From Coleofasciculus sp937127375 (GTDB lineage: Bacteria; Cyanobacteriota; Cyanobacteriia; Cyanobacteriales; Coleofasciculaceae): 64,000 nucleotides of DNA. Location of the stretch: the NCBI GenBank assembly GCA_040218875.1, contig JAVJQP010000088.1; one strand, 5' to 3'. The notes under the pieces were generated by a model. The model ran no database searches. It saw only the letters and a program-made list of their open reading frames with translations, and was not told where the DNA came from. Numbering within the stretch: position 1 is the stretch's first letter; every line of letters starts with the position of its first letter. The position numbers and the translations under genes are program-made. Below are positions 19,631-28,173 of this stretch, piece by piece.

Positions 19631-20767
19631 ATGAATCTACCTGAGCCAAAAATAGAGCAGATTCTGGCAGTTGATGATGCGCCAGACAATTTATTCCTAA
19701 TGCAAACCATCTTAGAAACTGAAGGATATGACCTCAGTTTAGTTGAAGATGGATATTCCGCATTAGCAATCGTTGAAAAATCACCTCCTGATTTAATCTT
19801 GCTGGATGTAATGATGCCCCAAATGGATGGTTATGAGGTGACTCGGCGGATTCGTCAAAATAGCAGTTTGGCGTTTATCCCAATTTTGCTGATCACCGCT
19901 TATGAACAGTCGAGTGCGATTGAAGGACTCGATGCGGGGGCGGATGATTTTATTCGCAAACCTGTGGATGTGGGGGAGTTATTAGCGCGAGTGCGATCGC
20001 TACTGCGACTTAAGCACAGTATTGATGAACAAGTGCGACTGGCGCGTCAGCGAGAAGATTTCGTCTCTCGTCTCACCCACGATTTGCGAACCCCCTTAGT
20101 CGCCGCTGATCGGATGCTGAGTTTATTGAAACGGGGAAGCTTTGGAGAGCTTCCTGATTCAGCCGTAGAAGCCGTCGTTTCTATCCAGCAAAGCAACCAA
20201 CATTTAGTCCAGATGGTGAATACGGTGTTGGAAGTTTATCGCCACGATGCTGGGTCTAAAGAGTTAACCTTTGTTTCAATAAATCCTCAGGAAATGATTA
20301 AGGAAGTCGTTCAAGAACTGACTCCCTTAGCCCAGGAAAAAGGATTAGCGTTAAGGCTGAATGTAGGAGAGTGCGCTATTTCATCTAATTCAGACGATTG
20401 TCGGGTGATGGGCGATCGGCTTGAACTCCGCCGCGTATTCACTAATCTAATTGGCAATGCGGTCAAGTTTACGGAAAAGGGCTCGGTCGATATTAATTTA
20501 GGTTTAGAATCGGATTCCACAAACTCGGCAGATGGTCAACCCCCTTTAGTGACAATTTCCATTCAAGATACGGGATCAGGTATTCGTCCAGAAGATCTTG
20601 CTACTCTTTTCCAGCGATTTCGCCAAGGAAAGCATAAGCGATCGGGGAGTGGTTTGGGATTATACTTGTCTCGTCGGATTGTAGAAGCTCATCAGGGTAG
20701 GATTGAAGTCGAGAGTGAGTTGGGCAAAGGTAGTTTATTTACGGTTTATTTGCCCGCACAAACGTGA
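19631..20767 (+). CDS. Receiver-histidine kinase hybrid
   Basis: The 378-residue cytosolic protein has an N-terminal receiver (ILAVDDAPDNLFLM, D59 in LLDVMMPQMDG, ITAYEQ, KPVD), a short helical linker, HisKA with H150 in THDLRTPLVAADRM, and HATPase_c (FTNLIGNAVKFT, DTGSGI, GSGLGLYLS). It follows the preceding receiver-kinase by 54 bp on the same strand, so the pair probably forms a phosphorelay operon. HDLRTPL instead of the usual HELRTPL is an accepted variant. Output is unknown because no DNA-binding domain is attached. The stop codon is followed at once by a repeat array. Confidence 0.88.
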   Translation: MNLPEPKIEQILAVDDAPDNLFLMQTILETEGYDLSLVEDGYSALAIVEKSPPDLILLDVMMPQMDGYEVTRRIRQNSSLAFIPILLITAYEQSSAIEGLDAGADDFIRKPVDVGELLARVRSLLRLKHSIDEQVRLARQREDFVSRLTHDLRTPLVAADRMLSLLKRGSFGELPDSAVEAVVSIQQSNQHLVQMVNTVLEVYRHDAGSKELTFVSINPQEMIKEVVQELTPLAQEKGLALRLNVGECAISSNSDDCRVMGDRLELRRVFTNLIGNAVKFTEKGSVDINLGLESDSTNSADGQPPLVTISIQDTGSGIRPEDLATLFQRFRQGKHKRSGSGLGLYLSRRIVEAHQGRIEVESELGKGSLFTVYLPAQT

Positions 20768-20848
20768 AGCTGGGGGAGCTGGGAACAGGGAACAGGGAAC
20801 AGGGAACAGGGAACAGGGAACAGAGGTTGTAGTGGACAAACGAACTGT

Positions 20849-20877
20849 TGTAGAGACGTTGCATGCAACGTCTCTAC
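20849..20877. repeat. TGTAGAGACG palindrome, TTGCATGCAA core
   Basis: Matches the copy at 16614 over 29 of 30 bases; the last base of the right arm is C instead of A. It lies 25 bp downstream of a GGAACAG array. Confidence 0.88.
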
Positions 20878-21059
20878 CTCTCCAGTAATACAGCCGAAGA
20901 ATGGTAAAACAGGGCTTTTTCATGGCAACTGTATGACACCGTATGGGTAAATTTTGTCATTTTCCCAAAATTGTGCGGAAATTGGTCAATGAGTCCTGTA
21001 TTTTCTTTACAGGAAGAATTATTTTCATCCCAACCCATTAGAGATACTATAGGATTCCT

Positions 21060-21251
21060 TTGGAAAAATCAATCGAGGAGTCCCAACTTGGCATTTGTCT
21101 AGGAAGACAGAGATTTATCCACTTTAGCGATACTTTAGGGATACTTAAGTTTTTGGTACAAAAGGAAGTAGCTTTTCGCTTTGATGATGCAACGCCAGAA
21201 AACCTGATTAGTCAAATCGACGAGTTTATACCGTGTTATTCATGTAGGTGA
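21060..21251 (+). CDS. Doubtful small hypothetical protein
   Basis: A 63-codon frame from TTG. The translation (QLGICLGRQRFIHFSDTLGIL, then FDDATPENLISQIDEF) looks more protein-like than random sequence and is free of repeats. It ends 10 bp before the adenylate cyclase on the same strand. No ribosome site is evident and the family is not recognised. It could be a small upstream protein or a gene remnant. Confidence 0.25.
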   Translation: MEKSIEESQLGICLGRQRFIHFSDTLGILKFLVQKEVAFRFDDATPENLISQIDEFIPCYSCR

Positions 21252-21261
21252 TCCTTGTCCC

Positions 21262-24200
21262 ATGTTACTGCCAACCATTACCCGTCAGCTTGTCAAAAGC
21301 GCTAAACGCAGTCAAAAGATGCCATTGCGCGTGGTTCTGGTGGTTCCCTTTCTGCTCCAGATCTTTGCGGCGGTAGGGTTGACTGGATATCTCTCCTTTC
21401 GCAATGGACAGCAGGCGGTTGACAATCTGGTTACGCAGTTACAGACCGAGGTTAGCGATCGCATCGTACAACATGTCGATAGTTACCTGGAAACACCTCA
21501 TCTAGTCAACCATGTTCTCGTCAATGCCGTGCGTCGGGGTCAGGTGCTCCCTCAGGATCAGCCCAGTGAGCGCTATCTGTGGCAACTCGTACAGATTACC
21601 CACTCTATTAATACCATTCAGTTCGGCAGCGAGCAAGGAGAGTATATTGGCGCAGGCTATACCGAGGATAGCCGCTTAGTGCTGAAAGTTGCCGATCAAT
21701 CCACTAACTATAACTTTCATACCTACACAACCGACAGCCAAGGGAATCCTAAACAACGGTTAGATAGTCGCGCCAATTATGACCCTCGCATCCGCCCCTG
21801 GTATAAAGAGGCTGCTTTTAAAGGTCAAACGGTTTGGAGTCCTATTTATGTCATGTTTAGCCATTCTCGGTTAGGGATTACCCTAGCTGAACCGGTATTT
21901 GACGACAAGGATAAATTATTAGGTGTGGTTGGTACTGATATTTTACTATCTGAAATTAGTAAATTCCTCAACAGCTTAAGAATTGGTCAAACAGGACAAG
22001 CGTTTATTATTGAACGATCCGGATTACTGGTTGCCAGTTCCACATCAGAACAGCGATTTATTCAGGATGGCGATAAAACTCAACGCCTATTTGCTACTCA
22101 TAGCCGTGATCCCTTAATTCAATTAACCGCGCAGTATTTAAACCAAAACGTTGATACCTTAAACCAGAATAACCAGAGCCAACAGCTATCCTTTAATCTA
22201 AACCGCGATCGCTATTATTTACAAGTCACCCCTTTCCAAGATGATCATGGCTTAGATTGGTTGATTGTGGTGGCGATACCGGAAGCGGATTTCATGGAAC
22301 AAATCCATGACAATACCCGCACCACGATTAGCTTATGCTTCGCGGCGTTTGTTGTAGCAACAGGGTTAGGAATCTTCACCGCCAGACGGATTACCCAGCC
22401 GATTACCCAGTTAAGCATAGCGGCGGCGAAAATTGCCCAGGGCAAATTTAACCAACAGGTAAAAGTCGATAGCAAAATTCCGGTTCGGGTGCATGAACTT
22501 GAAATTTTAGCTCAATCCTTTAATCAAATGAGTCAACAGTTATACTCCTTCTTTACCGCCCTAGAAAAAAATCAAACTGAGTTAGAGTCACGAGTTGAGC
22601 AACGCACCGCCGCCTTACGCCTGTCTGAAGAAAAGTTTGCTCTCGCCTTTCGCTCATCCCCGAACCCAATTACGATTACTACTCTGGCTGAGGGAACGTT
22701 TATTGAGGTAAATGAAAGCTTTCTCAAGATTACCGGATATGACCTAGAGGATGTGATTGCTCATACTTCTATTGAACTCAATTTTTGGGTTGAACCCCAA
22801 GAACGTACCCGACTCCGTAGCCTATTACAAAAGACAGGTGCTATTCGGGATCAAGAGTTTCATTTTTATACCAAATCGGGTCAAGTCAGAACGGGATTGT
22901 TATCCGCAGAATTAATTACAATTGGCGAAGAAGAATGCATACTGGCGGTAATTAATGATATCACCGAACGCAAACAGGCTGAACAACGAGTTGAGTTACT
23001 GCTAACAATTAGTCAAGCGATTAATGCCGCCCCTGATTTTCAAGCCGCCTTAGAAATTGCCCTGCATCAAGTGTGTCAAACTACGGGCTGGATTTATGGC
23101 GAAGTCTGGATTCCAGCGACAGACGGAATGGCATTAGAATGTAGCCATCGTTGGTATTACAAACAGACCGGACTTGATCCAGAGGTTATCACCGCCCTGC
23201 AACAATTCCGAGAGTATAGTGAAGCCCTAACATTTTTACCCGAAGAAGAAATACCGGGACGGATTTGGTGTCACGGTGAACCCGAATGGATTAGTGATAT
23301 TGCCACCGAAACTGATGATGTTTTCTTGCGACTCAAATTGGCAACCGACTGTGGGTTAAAATCAGCCTTTGCTGTACCCATTGTTGCCCCAGCGACGCCG
23401 CAAACCTCTGCCCCGGTTTTAGCGGTGTTAGTGTTTTTTATGGCAGAAGAACACCAAAATGATGAAAATTGGATTGAATTGGTGTCTGTCGTATCGGCGC
23501 AGTTGGGTCCAGTTATGCAGCAGAAGAAAGCCGAGGCAGAAATGAAGGCACTCTTTGCCGCGATGACGGATATGGTTCTGGTGGTGGATGCGTCGGGTCG
23601 TTGTCTGAAGGTGGCACCTACAAATAAAGGAAAATGGTGTAAATCTCCGGGGGACATATTGGGAACAACTCTGTTGGAATATTTCGATTCCAGTCAGGTA
23701 GATTTTATTCTCAATAGTATTCGAGAGGCGTTGTTAACTCAAGCTACGGTGAATATCGAGTATTGCATCAATCTGGCAGGAGAGGATATTTGGTTTGCGG
23801 CGAATTTGTCACCGCTTTCCGATGATTCGGTGATTTGGGTGGCGCGTGATATTACCGATCGCAAACAGGCAGAGGTGGCATTACGGTTAGAACAAGAAAA
23901 ATCGGAACAATTATTACTGAATATTTTGCCTGAACTAATTGCAGAACGGCTGAAACAAGACCAATCAGCGATTGCGGAGAATTTTGATGATGTGACAATT
24001 CTGTTTGCGGATATTGTCGGGTTTACGCCGTTATCGGCGCGGTTAAAACCGATTGAATTAGTGAATTTACTCAATCAGATGTTTTCCACATTTGACCAGT
24101 TGGCAGAACGTCATGGTTTGGAGAAAATTAAAACCATTGGTGATGCTTATATGGTGGTTGGCGGATTACCACAGCCGAGGGAAGATCATGCAGAAGCGAT

Positions 24201-24522
24201 CGCGCAGATGGCGTTGGATATGCAGCAGGCGATTACTCAGTTTCAAGCCGAACACAGTGAGTCATTGCAAATTCGCATTGGAATTAATACCGGATCAGTC
24301 GTGGCGGGGGTGATTGGGATTAGAAAATTTATCTATGACTTGTGGGGAGATGCGGTGAATGTCGCCTCGCGGATGGAATCGTCGGGAGAACCGGGACAAA
24401 TACAAGTCACAGAGACGACATACCAGCGATTACGCGACAAATTCCAGTTTCAGGAACGAGGTGCGATCGCAGTTAAAGGGCGCGGGGAAATGACAACCTA
24501 TTGGCTAATGGGAACGTGTTGA
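21262..24522 (+). CDS. Adenylate cyclase with Cache, HAMP, PAS, GAF and class III catalytic domains
   Basis: The 1086-residue membrane protein has transmembrane helix 1 at about 24-46, a periplasmic Cache sensor at 50-335 (DPRIRPWYKEA), helix 2 at about 345-367, and HAMP at 370-425. PAS (450-570), GAF (575-755) and a second PAS (760-870) follow, then a coiled coil (KSEQLLLNILPE) and a class III cyclase. The catalytic domain has metal ligands D917 (FADIVGFT) and D961 (IGDAYM), the lysine of EKIKTIG, and D1026 in IYDLWG. Lysine plus aspartate in those places indicates ATP, not GTP, so cAMP is the expected product. It closes the signalling block and probably has its own promoter. Confidence 0.93.
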   Translation: MLLPTITRQLVKSAKRSQKMPLRVVLVVPFLLQIFAAVGLTGYLSFRNGQQAVDNLVTQLQTEVSDRIVQHVDSYLETPHLVNHVLVNAVRRGQVLPQDQPSERYLWQLVQITHSINTIQFGSEQGEYIGAGYTEDSRLVLKVADQSTNYNFHTYTTDSQGNPKQRLDSRANYDPRIRPWYKEAAFKGQTVWSPIYVMFSHSRLGITLAEPVFDDKDKLLGVVGTDILLSEISKFLNSLRIGQTGQAFIIERSGLLVASSTSEQRFIQDGDKTQRLFATHSRDPLIQLTAQYLNQNVDTLNQNNQSQQLSFNLNRDRYYLQVTPFQDDHGLDWLIVVAIPEADFMEQIHDNTRTTISLCFAAFVVATGLGIFTARRITQPITQLSIAAAKIAQGKFNQQVKVDSKIPVRVHELEILAQSFNQMSQQLYSFFTALEKNQTELESRVEQRTAALRLSEEKFALAFRSSPNPITITTLAEGTFIEVNESFLKITGYDLEDVIAHTSIELNFWVEPQERTRLRSLLQKTGAIRDQEFHFYTKSGQVRTGLLSAELITIGEEECILAVINDITERKQAEQRVELLLTISQAINAAPDFQAALEIALHQVCQTTGWIYGEVWIPATDGMALECSHRWYYKQTGLDPEVITALQQFREYSEALTFLPEEEIPGRIWCHGEPEWISDIATETDDVFLRLKLATDCGLKSAFAVPIVAPATPQTSAPVLAVLVFFMAEEHQNDENWIELVSVVSAQLGPVMQQKKAEAEMKALFAAMTDMVLVVDASGRCLKVAPTNKGKWCKSPGDILGTTLLEYFDSSQVDFILNSIREALLTQATVNIEYCINLAGEDIWFAANLSPLSDDSVIWVARDITDRKQAEVALRLEQEKSEQLLLNILPELIAERLKQDQSAIAENFDDVTILFADIVGFTPLSARLKPIELVNLLNQMFSTFDQLAERHGLEKIKTIGDAYMVVGGLPQPREDHAEAIAQMALDMQQAITQFQAEHSESLQIRIGINTGSVVAGVIGIRKFIYDLWGDAVNVASRMESSGEPGQIQVTETTYQRLRDKFQFQERGAIAVKGRGEMTTYWLMGTC

Positions 24523-24560
24523 GTGTTGGTTGATCCTTCACGACCTTCGAGGACATGATC

Positions 24561-24690
24561 TGTAGGGGCGGGTTTAGGGACTCTCTTGTCGCAATTGATA
24601 GTAACGTTAGTACAAAACCCGCGATGTGTAGGGGCGGGTTTAGGGACTCTCTTGTCGCAATTGATAGTAACGTTAGTACAAAACCCGCCC
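24561..24690. repeat. Tandem pair of GGGCGGGTTT inverted-repeat elements
   Basis: Each unit starts TGTAGGGGCGGGTTTAGGGA and ends AAACCCGC, with near-identical 40-bp interiors (TTGTCGCAATTGATAGTAACG). The same element in the opposite orientation occurs as a tandem pair at 40391-40522 and as a diverged pair inside a gene at 52286-52450. Confidence 0.88.
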
Positions 24691-24725
24691 TGACTCAGTG
24701 TTGAGTTCACTCCCTTCCATCTCCC

Positions 24726-24750
24726 AGACGTGCCATGGCACGTCTCTACA
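24726..24750. repeat. Palindrome with GTGCCATGGCAC core
   Basis: AGACGTGCCA and its complement form a perfect 20-bp palindrome, followed by CTACA of the right outer arm; the left outer arm is lost. The core differs from the usual form by symmetrical changes. Confidence 0.85.
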
Positions 24751-24834
24751 GTGGTTCGTGCTTTCTCGCCAAGATCCTGATACCCTGAATTTCAGGGATA
24801 AATTGACCCTTGCCGATCGCAGGATACCAAGAGC

Positions 24835-26157
24835 ATGACCAGCAAACCCAAAATTATCGTTTTGGATGATGACCCCACCGGTTCCCAAACCGTTCACAGT
24901 TGCTTGCTGCTGACGCGCTGGGATGTGCAAACTCTACGGTTAGGACTAGCCGACGCTTCACCGATTTTCTTTGTCCTGACGAATACGCGGGCGTTAACCC
25001 CAGAGGAAGCCGCCACAGTCACTTGTGAGGTTTGCCATAATCTGAAAATTGCCATAGAAACTGAAGGAATCGACGATTTTCTTGTCGTCAGTCGCTCTGA
25101 TTCCACCCTACGCGGACATTATCCCGTGGAAACCGATGTGATTGCCCAAGAAGTGGGACCCTTTGATGCTCATTTCTTAGTTCCTGCATTCTTTGAAGGT
25201 GGACGAGTCACCCGCGACAGTATTCATTATCTAATGGTGGATGGTGTCCCTACACCCGTCCATGAAACCGAATTTGCCCGTGACTCGGTATTTGGCTATC
25301 ACCACAGCTATTTACCCGATTATGTGGAAGAAAAGACCAAGGGAAGGATTAAAGCCGAAAACGTTGAGCGCTTTGTCCTCTCTGATATTCGTTCAGGAAG
25401 TTTAGAACGCCTCCTTAATTTGAGTGGGAACCAATGTGGTGTCGTTGATGGGGAAACTCAAGCCGATTTAGATAAATTCGCCGCCGATGTCCTCAGCGCC
25501 GCCGCCCAAGGGAAACGTTTCCTATTTCGTTCTGCTGCCAGTATTTTAACCTCTCTGGCGAGTCTGGGCGCTCAACCCGTCCCGCCAGAGAATATGGCAC
25601 AGTATGTCAGAGAAGGGAAACCGGGCGTTGTGTTGGTGGGTTCTCATGTTAAAAAGACCACCCAACAGCTTGAACAACTCCTGAAACTCTCTGATATTGT
25701 CGGCGTTGAGGTGGATGTTAGTCATTTACTTGAGGAGTCAGCATCCCAACGGGATTCACTTTTAGCCAAAGTTGTCGCCGCCGTTGGCGAGATTTACAAC
25801 TCGAATAAAACAGCCGTCATTTATACCAGTCGTGAGGAATTAGTCTTTAAAGACGTGCAAACTCGGTTAAACTTTGGCGCAGCAGTTTCGGCATTATTAA
25901 TGGATATTGTTCGAGACTTACCCAAAGATATTGGCTTTTTAATTAGTAAGGGTGGAATTACCTCAAATGATGTCTTAAGTACAGGATTAGACTTAAGATC
26001 TGCCCGGTTACTGGGTCAAATTATTCCTGGCTGTTCTGTCGTGCGAACCCCATCGGATCATCCTCAGTTTCCAGATTTGCCTGTGGTACTCTTTCCCGGC
26101 AATGTCGGAGATGCAGATGGGTTAGTGACGGTTTATCAGCGTTTTTGCCATAAATAG
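24835..26157 (+). CDS. Four-carbon acid sugar kinase family protein (DUF1537, OtnK-like)
   Basis: The 440-residue cytosolic protein has the two-domain layout of the family. The N-terminal sugar-binding domain contains IIVLDDDPTGSQTVH, FVLTNTRAL and SRSDSTLRGHY (about 1-240). The C-terminal nucleotide-binding domain contains VLVGSHVKKTT, FLISKGGITSNDV and VLFPGNVGDADGL. Characterised members phosphorylate D-threonate, D-erythronate or related acids. The usual PdxA-like dehydrogenase and aldolase partners are absent here, so the substrate is open. It is an isolated gene between repeat spacers. Its TAG stop is immediately followed by a dispersed repeat starting with a TGCTGAATAAG word. Confidence 0.85.
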   Translation: MTSKPKIIVLDDDPTGSQTVHSCLLLTRWDVQTLRLGLADASPIFFVLTNTRALTPEEAATVTCEVCHNLKIAIETEGIDDFLVVSRSDSTLRGHYPVETDVIAQEVGPFDAHFLVPAFFEGGRVTRDSIHYLMVDGVPTPVHETEFARDSVFGYHHSYLPDYVEEKTKGRIKAENVERFVLSDIRSGSLERLLNLSGNQCGVVDGETQADLDKFAADVLSAAAQGKRFLFRSAASILTSLASLGAQPVPPENMAQYVREGKPGVVLVGSHVKKTTQQLEQLLKLSDIVGVEVDVSHLLEESASQRDSLLAKVVAAVGEIYNSNKTAVIYTSREELVFKDVQTRLNFGAAVSALLMDIVRDLPKDIGFLISKGGITSNDVLSTGLDLRSARLLGQIIPGCSVVRTPSDHPQFPDLPVVLFPGNVGDADGLVTVYQRFCHK

Positions 26158-26654
26158 GTGCTGCTGAATAAGTGTTGTGGTGAGGCAAGGGAACAGGGAA
26201 CAGGGAACAGGGAACAGGCTGACAATTCCAAAAGACGCGAGCATCTAGATGCCAAAACTAAAGCACTTGTTTGGTCGAAAAAGATATTGAACTCCCAGTC
26301 TTGTCTACCTTATCCATTAATACAGCAAGCCCTATTTGCGGAATACAACTGCAAGATAGAGAGCTAGACATTTGCACCACAACTTTTCCTCTTCCTTCTG
26401 ACTCCTTTTCTGTTCCCTAAGTCATAAACCTTCTCCTCTCTCGCTTAGAGGCTGCGGACGTTTGTTATAATAGCGTTTAGTTCAAGAATAGAGACGTAGA
26501 TCACAAAGGAGAACTCATTAGAGTCACGCCGGATGGTGGTTTAAGTTACCTCTAAAGCAGATTAAATTCACCGAAAATTAGGACTGTTCTCAATTAATCC
26601 TCCAGCCAAATACCTGAAGATTAACTATGTTGAATTTATCAGGTAAAGAAGATT
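26158..26654. repeat. Spacer with TGCTGAATAAG repeat and 7-bp array
   Basis: Immediately after the kinase stop comes a repeat (GCTGCTGAATAAGTGTTGTG, about 26159-26190) running into a GGGAACA 7-bp array (26190-26218). The same combination is found near 33675-33736 and, reversed, near 16720-16833. The rest, about 400 bp, looks like ordinary promoter DNA for the pentapeptide gene. The frame at 26158-26367 reads through the array and is rejected. Confidence 0.7.
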
Positions 26655-27170
26655 ATGCAATCCTCTGATCGAAATATCCTTAACCCAAACAAATCCTCAG
26701 CGTCAGCTAGAAAGCAAGAGTTGTTTAAGAAACTAGAACGAATACGAATGGCACCTGAGCGCCTGCTGGAGGAGTATGCGGCGGGCGAACGGGATTATCG
26801 GGGATTTAACCTCAGCAACCTAGAGTTAAACGGCGTAGATCTCCAGAGAATTGACTTGAGTCAGGCAAACCTGGAAGGGATTGTCTTAGAAAAAGCTACG
26901 TTGACACGGGCAAACTTCACCAGAGCCAACTTATGTGGGGCGAATTTACGCCGAGCGGATTTGATTTGGGCAAATTTACATTGTGCTAACCTACGAGGGG
27001 CAAATCTGAGAGGAGCTGATTTAAGCGGCGCTGATTTGAGTGGTGCAGATTTGACCGATGCTGATTTAGGCGGAGCCATACTACCCGACGGAACGATTGT
27101 TTTAACCAGTGAACAGTCGAGTCTCTTATGTGGTAAGCTGCGAAAATTGCCACTCAAACCGTCCAAATAA
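26655..27170 (+). CDS. Pentapeptide-repeat protein
   Basis: In this 171-residue protein residues 55-145 are a run of A(D/N)LxX pentapeptides (ANFTRANLCGANLRRADL, ANLRGADLSGADLSGADL), which fold as a right-handed quadrilateral beta-helix. The N-terminus (1-50) is a charged helix with RKQELFKKLERIRMAPERLLEEYAAGERDYRGF, a common head in cyanobacterial members. The tail (SLLCGKLRKLPLKPSK) is basic. There is no signal peptide, so it is cytosolic. Role unknown: members range from DNA mimics to structural scaffolds. It stands alone on its strand. Confidence 0.85.
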   Translation: MQSSDRNILNPNKSSASARKQELFKKLERIRMAPERLLEEYAAGERDYRGFNLSNLELNGVDLQRIDLSQANLEGIVLEKATLTRANFTRANLCGANLRRADLIWANLHCANLRGANLRGADLSGADLSGADLTDADLGGAILPDGTIVLTSEQSSLLCGKLRKLPLKPSK

Positions 27171-27514
27171 TCCCCAAGAGAGAGGCTAAGTAGGACGCGA
27201 TCGCACACGATAATATCTATAAGCTGTCATGCATTTAAATGGGGTATGAGTAGCGAGCAAGATGCAAAGCCTGCGGCATGGCTTCGCTAAACGCACTACT
27301 ACAAGGATGCTCACCATTATTGACATTAAGGTTTAAATGCCGAACAGCTTACAAGGATGCTCAGGTCTAATTGAATTGTTCCTCCCCCCTTCTTCCCCAG
27401 CTTCCAGACGTAGCATGCTACGTCTCTACATGGCTTCCCCAGCTTCCCCAGCTCCCCTATCCCTAAAAACATTGTCAGCGTACTCTAACTCTAAGCGCGA
27501 TCGCACACTTGACC
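27171..27514. repeat. Spacer with AGTAGCGAGCAAGATGC repeat, palindrome and 9-bp units
   Basis: A repeat containing AGTAGCGAGCAAGATGC, then ACTACAAGGATGCTCACCAT (27247-27312), recurs at 53681-53730. An ACAGCTTACAAGGATGCTCA fragment follows at 27344-27363. The tract 27390-27460 has CTTCCCCAG units interrupted by a GTAGCATGCTAC-core palindrome (27406-27430). No intact gene. Confidence 0.7.
27406..27430. repeat. Palindrome with GTAGCATGCTAC core inside a CTTCCCCAG array
   Basis: AGACGTAGCA and its complement, followed by CTACA. It sits between CTTCCCCAGCTTCC on the left and GGCTTCCCCAGCTTCCCC on the right, as though inserted in the array. Confidence 0.85.
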
Positions 27515-28124
27515 ATGGCATATCGATTAAAGGCATCCGAATCTATATCTGAGGGAGTTCAGCGGATTGCTTACGAACAGATAGACAAAGCATTAGCCCA
27601 ATTTTGGCATGATTAAAGCAGCGCGGGAACGGGTCAAAGATTGGTCAATTAAAAGCAATGACTGGTCAACGATACAGGAGAGTGTTCAGCGTGTCTATAA
27701 ACGAGGGGATAAAGCATTAATTGTAGCCTTTAATCAGCCTAGCGTTGAGAATTTTCACGATTGGCGCAAGCGGGTAAAATACCTTTGGTATCACCTGCGA
27801 CTGCTTAAATTAGTATGGTCAGATTTAATGGCAGAAATGGCATCACAGACGAAACAATTAGCCGATTATCTAGGGGATGACCATGATTTAGCGATGTTGC
27901 GTCAGCTACTGGAACAGGAACCCGAACTAGGCTGCGATCGCACTCAACTAGACGCCCTAATTGGCTTAATTGACCGCCGCCGACTCCAATTGCAGCAGTC
28001 AGCATACTGTTTAGGACAGCGCATTTATGCAGAGAAACCAGGAGTCTTCGTTGAGCGGATCGGCGTATACTGGCAGATTTGGCGATCGGAACGTGAGCAA
28101 CCCAGTTCGCAGTTGCGCTTGTAG
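27515..28124 (+). pseudogene. CHAD-domain protein gene, internally deleted and frameshifted
   Basis: Two fragments of one CHAD gene lie in different frames. Fragment 1 (27515-27616, 33 codons) begins MAYRLKASESISEGVQRIA, the normal CHAD start, and stops soon after IDKALAQFWHD. Fragment 2 (27609-28124, 171 codons) contains the C-terminal half: ARERVKDW, WRKRVKYLWYHLRLLK and ADYLGDDHDLAMLR, with the conserved His and basic residues. The stretch normally between them, with the first conserved histidine helix and roughly 100 residues, is missing. CHAD domains bind polyphosphate. Fragment 2 could still be translated from ATG 27609, which overlaps the fragment 1 stop, but a complete fold is not expected. 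Confidence 0.75.
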
Positions 28125-28173
28125 TTGCGATGCGAGCGCCATCAACGCATGGCTGAGAGGAACTTACCGATCA

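Larger units (their letters stand above)
20768..21261. repeat. Spacer with 7-bp array and palindrome
   Basis: Directly after the kinase stop codon come GCTGGGGGA units and a 7-bp GGAACAG array (about 20781-20823), then a 29-bp palindrome (20849-20877). The remainder is AT-rich and contains the doubtful small frame at 21060-21251. The cyclase promoter is expected here. Confidence 0.75.
24523..24834. repeat. Spacer with tandem GGGCGGGTTT elements and palindrome
   Basis: The 312-bp spacer holds two tandem copies of a GGGCGGGTTT...AAACCCGC element (24561-24622 and 24627-24690, period 66) and a TGTAGAGACG-family palindrome (24726-24750). A 70-codon minus-strand frame translates the two elements as a duplicated peptide and is not a gene. 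Confidence 0.82.

Noticed and set aside
26158..26367. Open frame after the sugar kinase
   Set aside because: It runs through a dispersed repeat and a 7-bp array and has no protein-like features.
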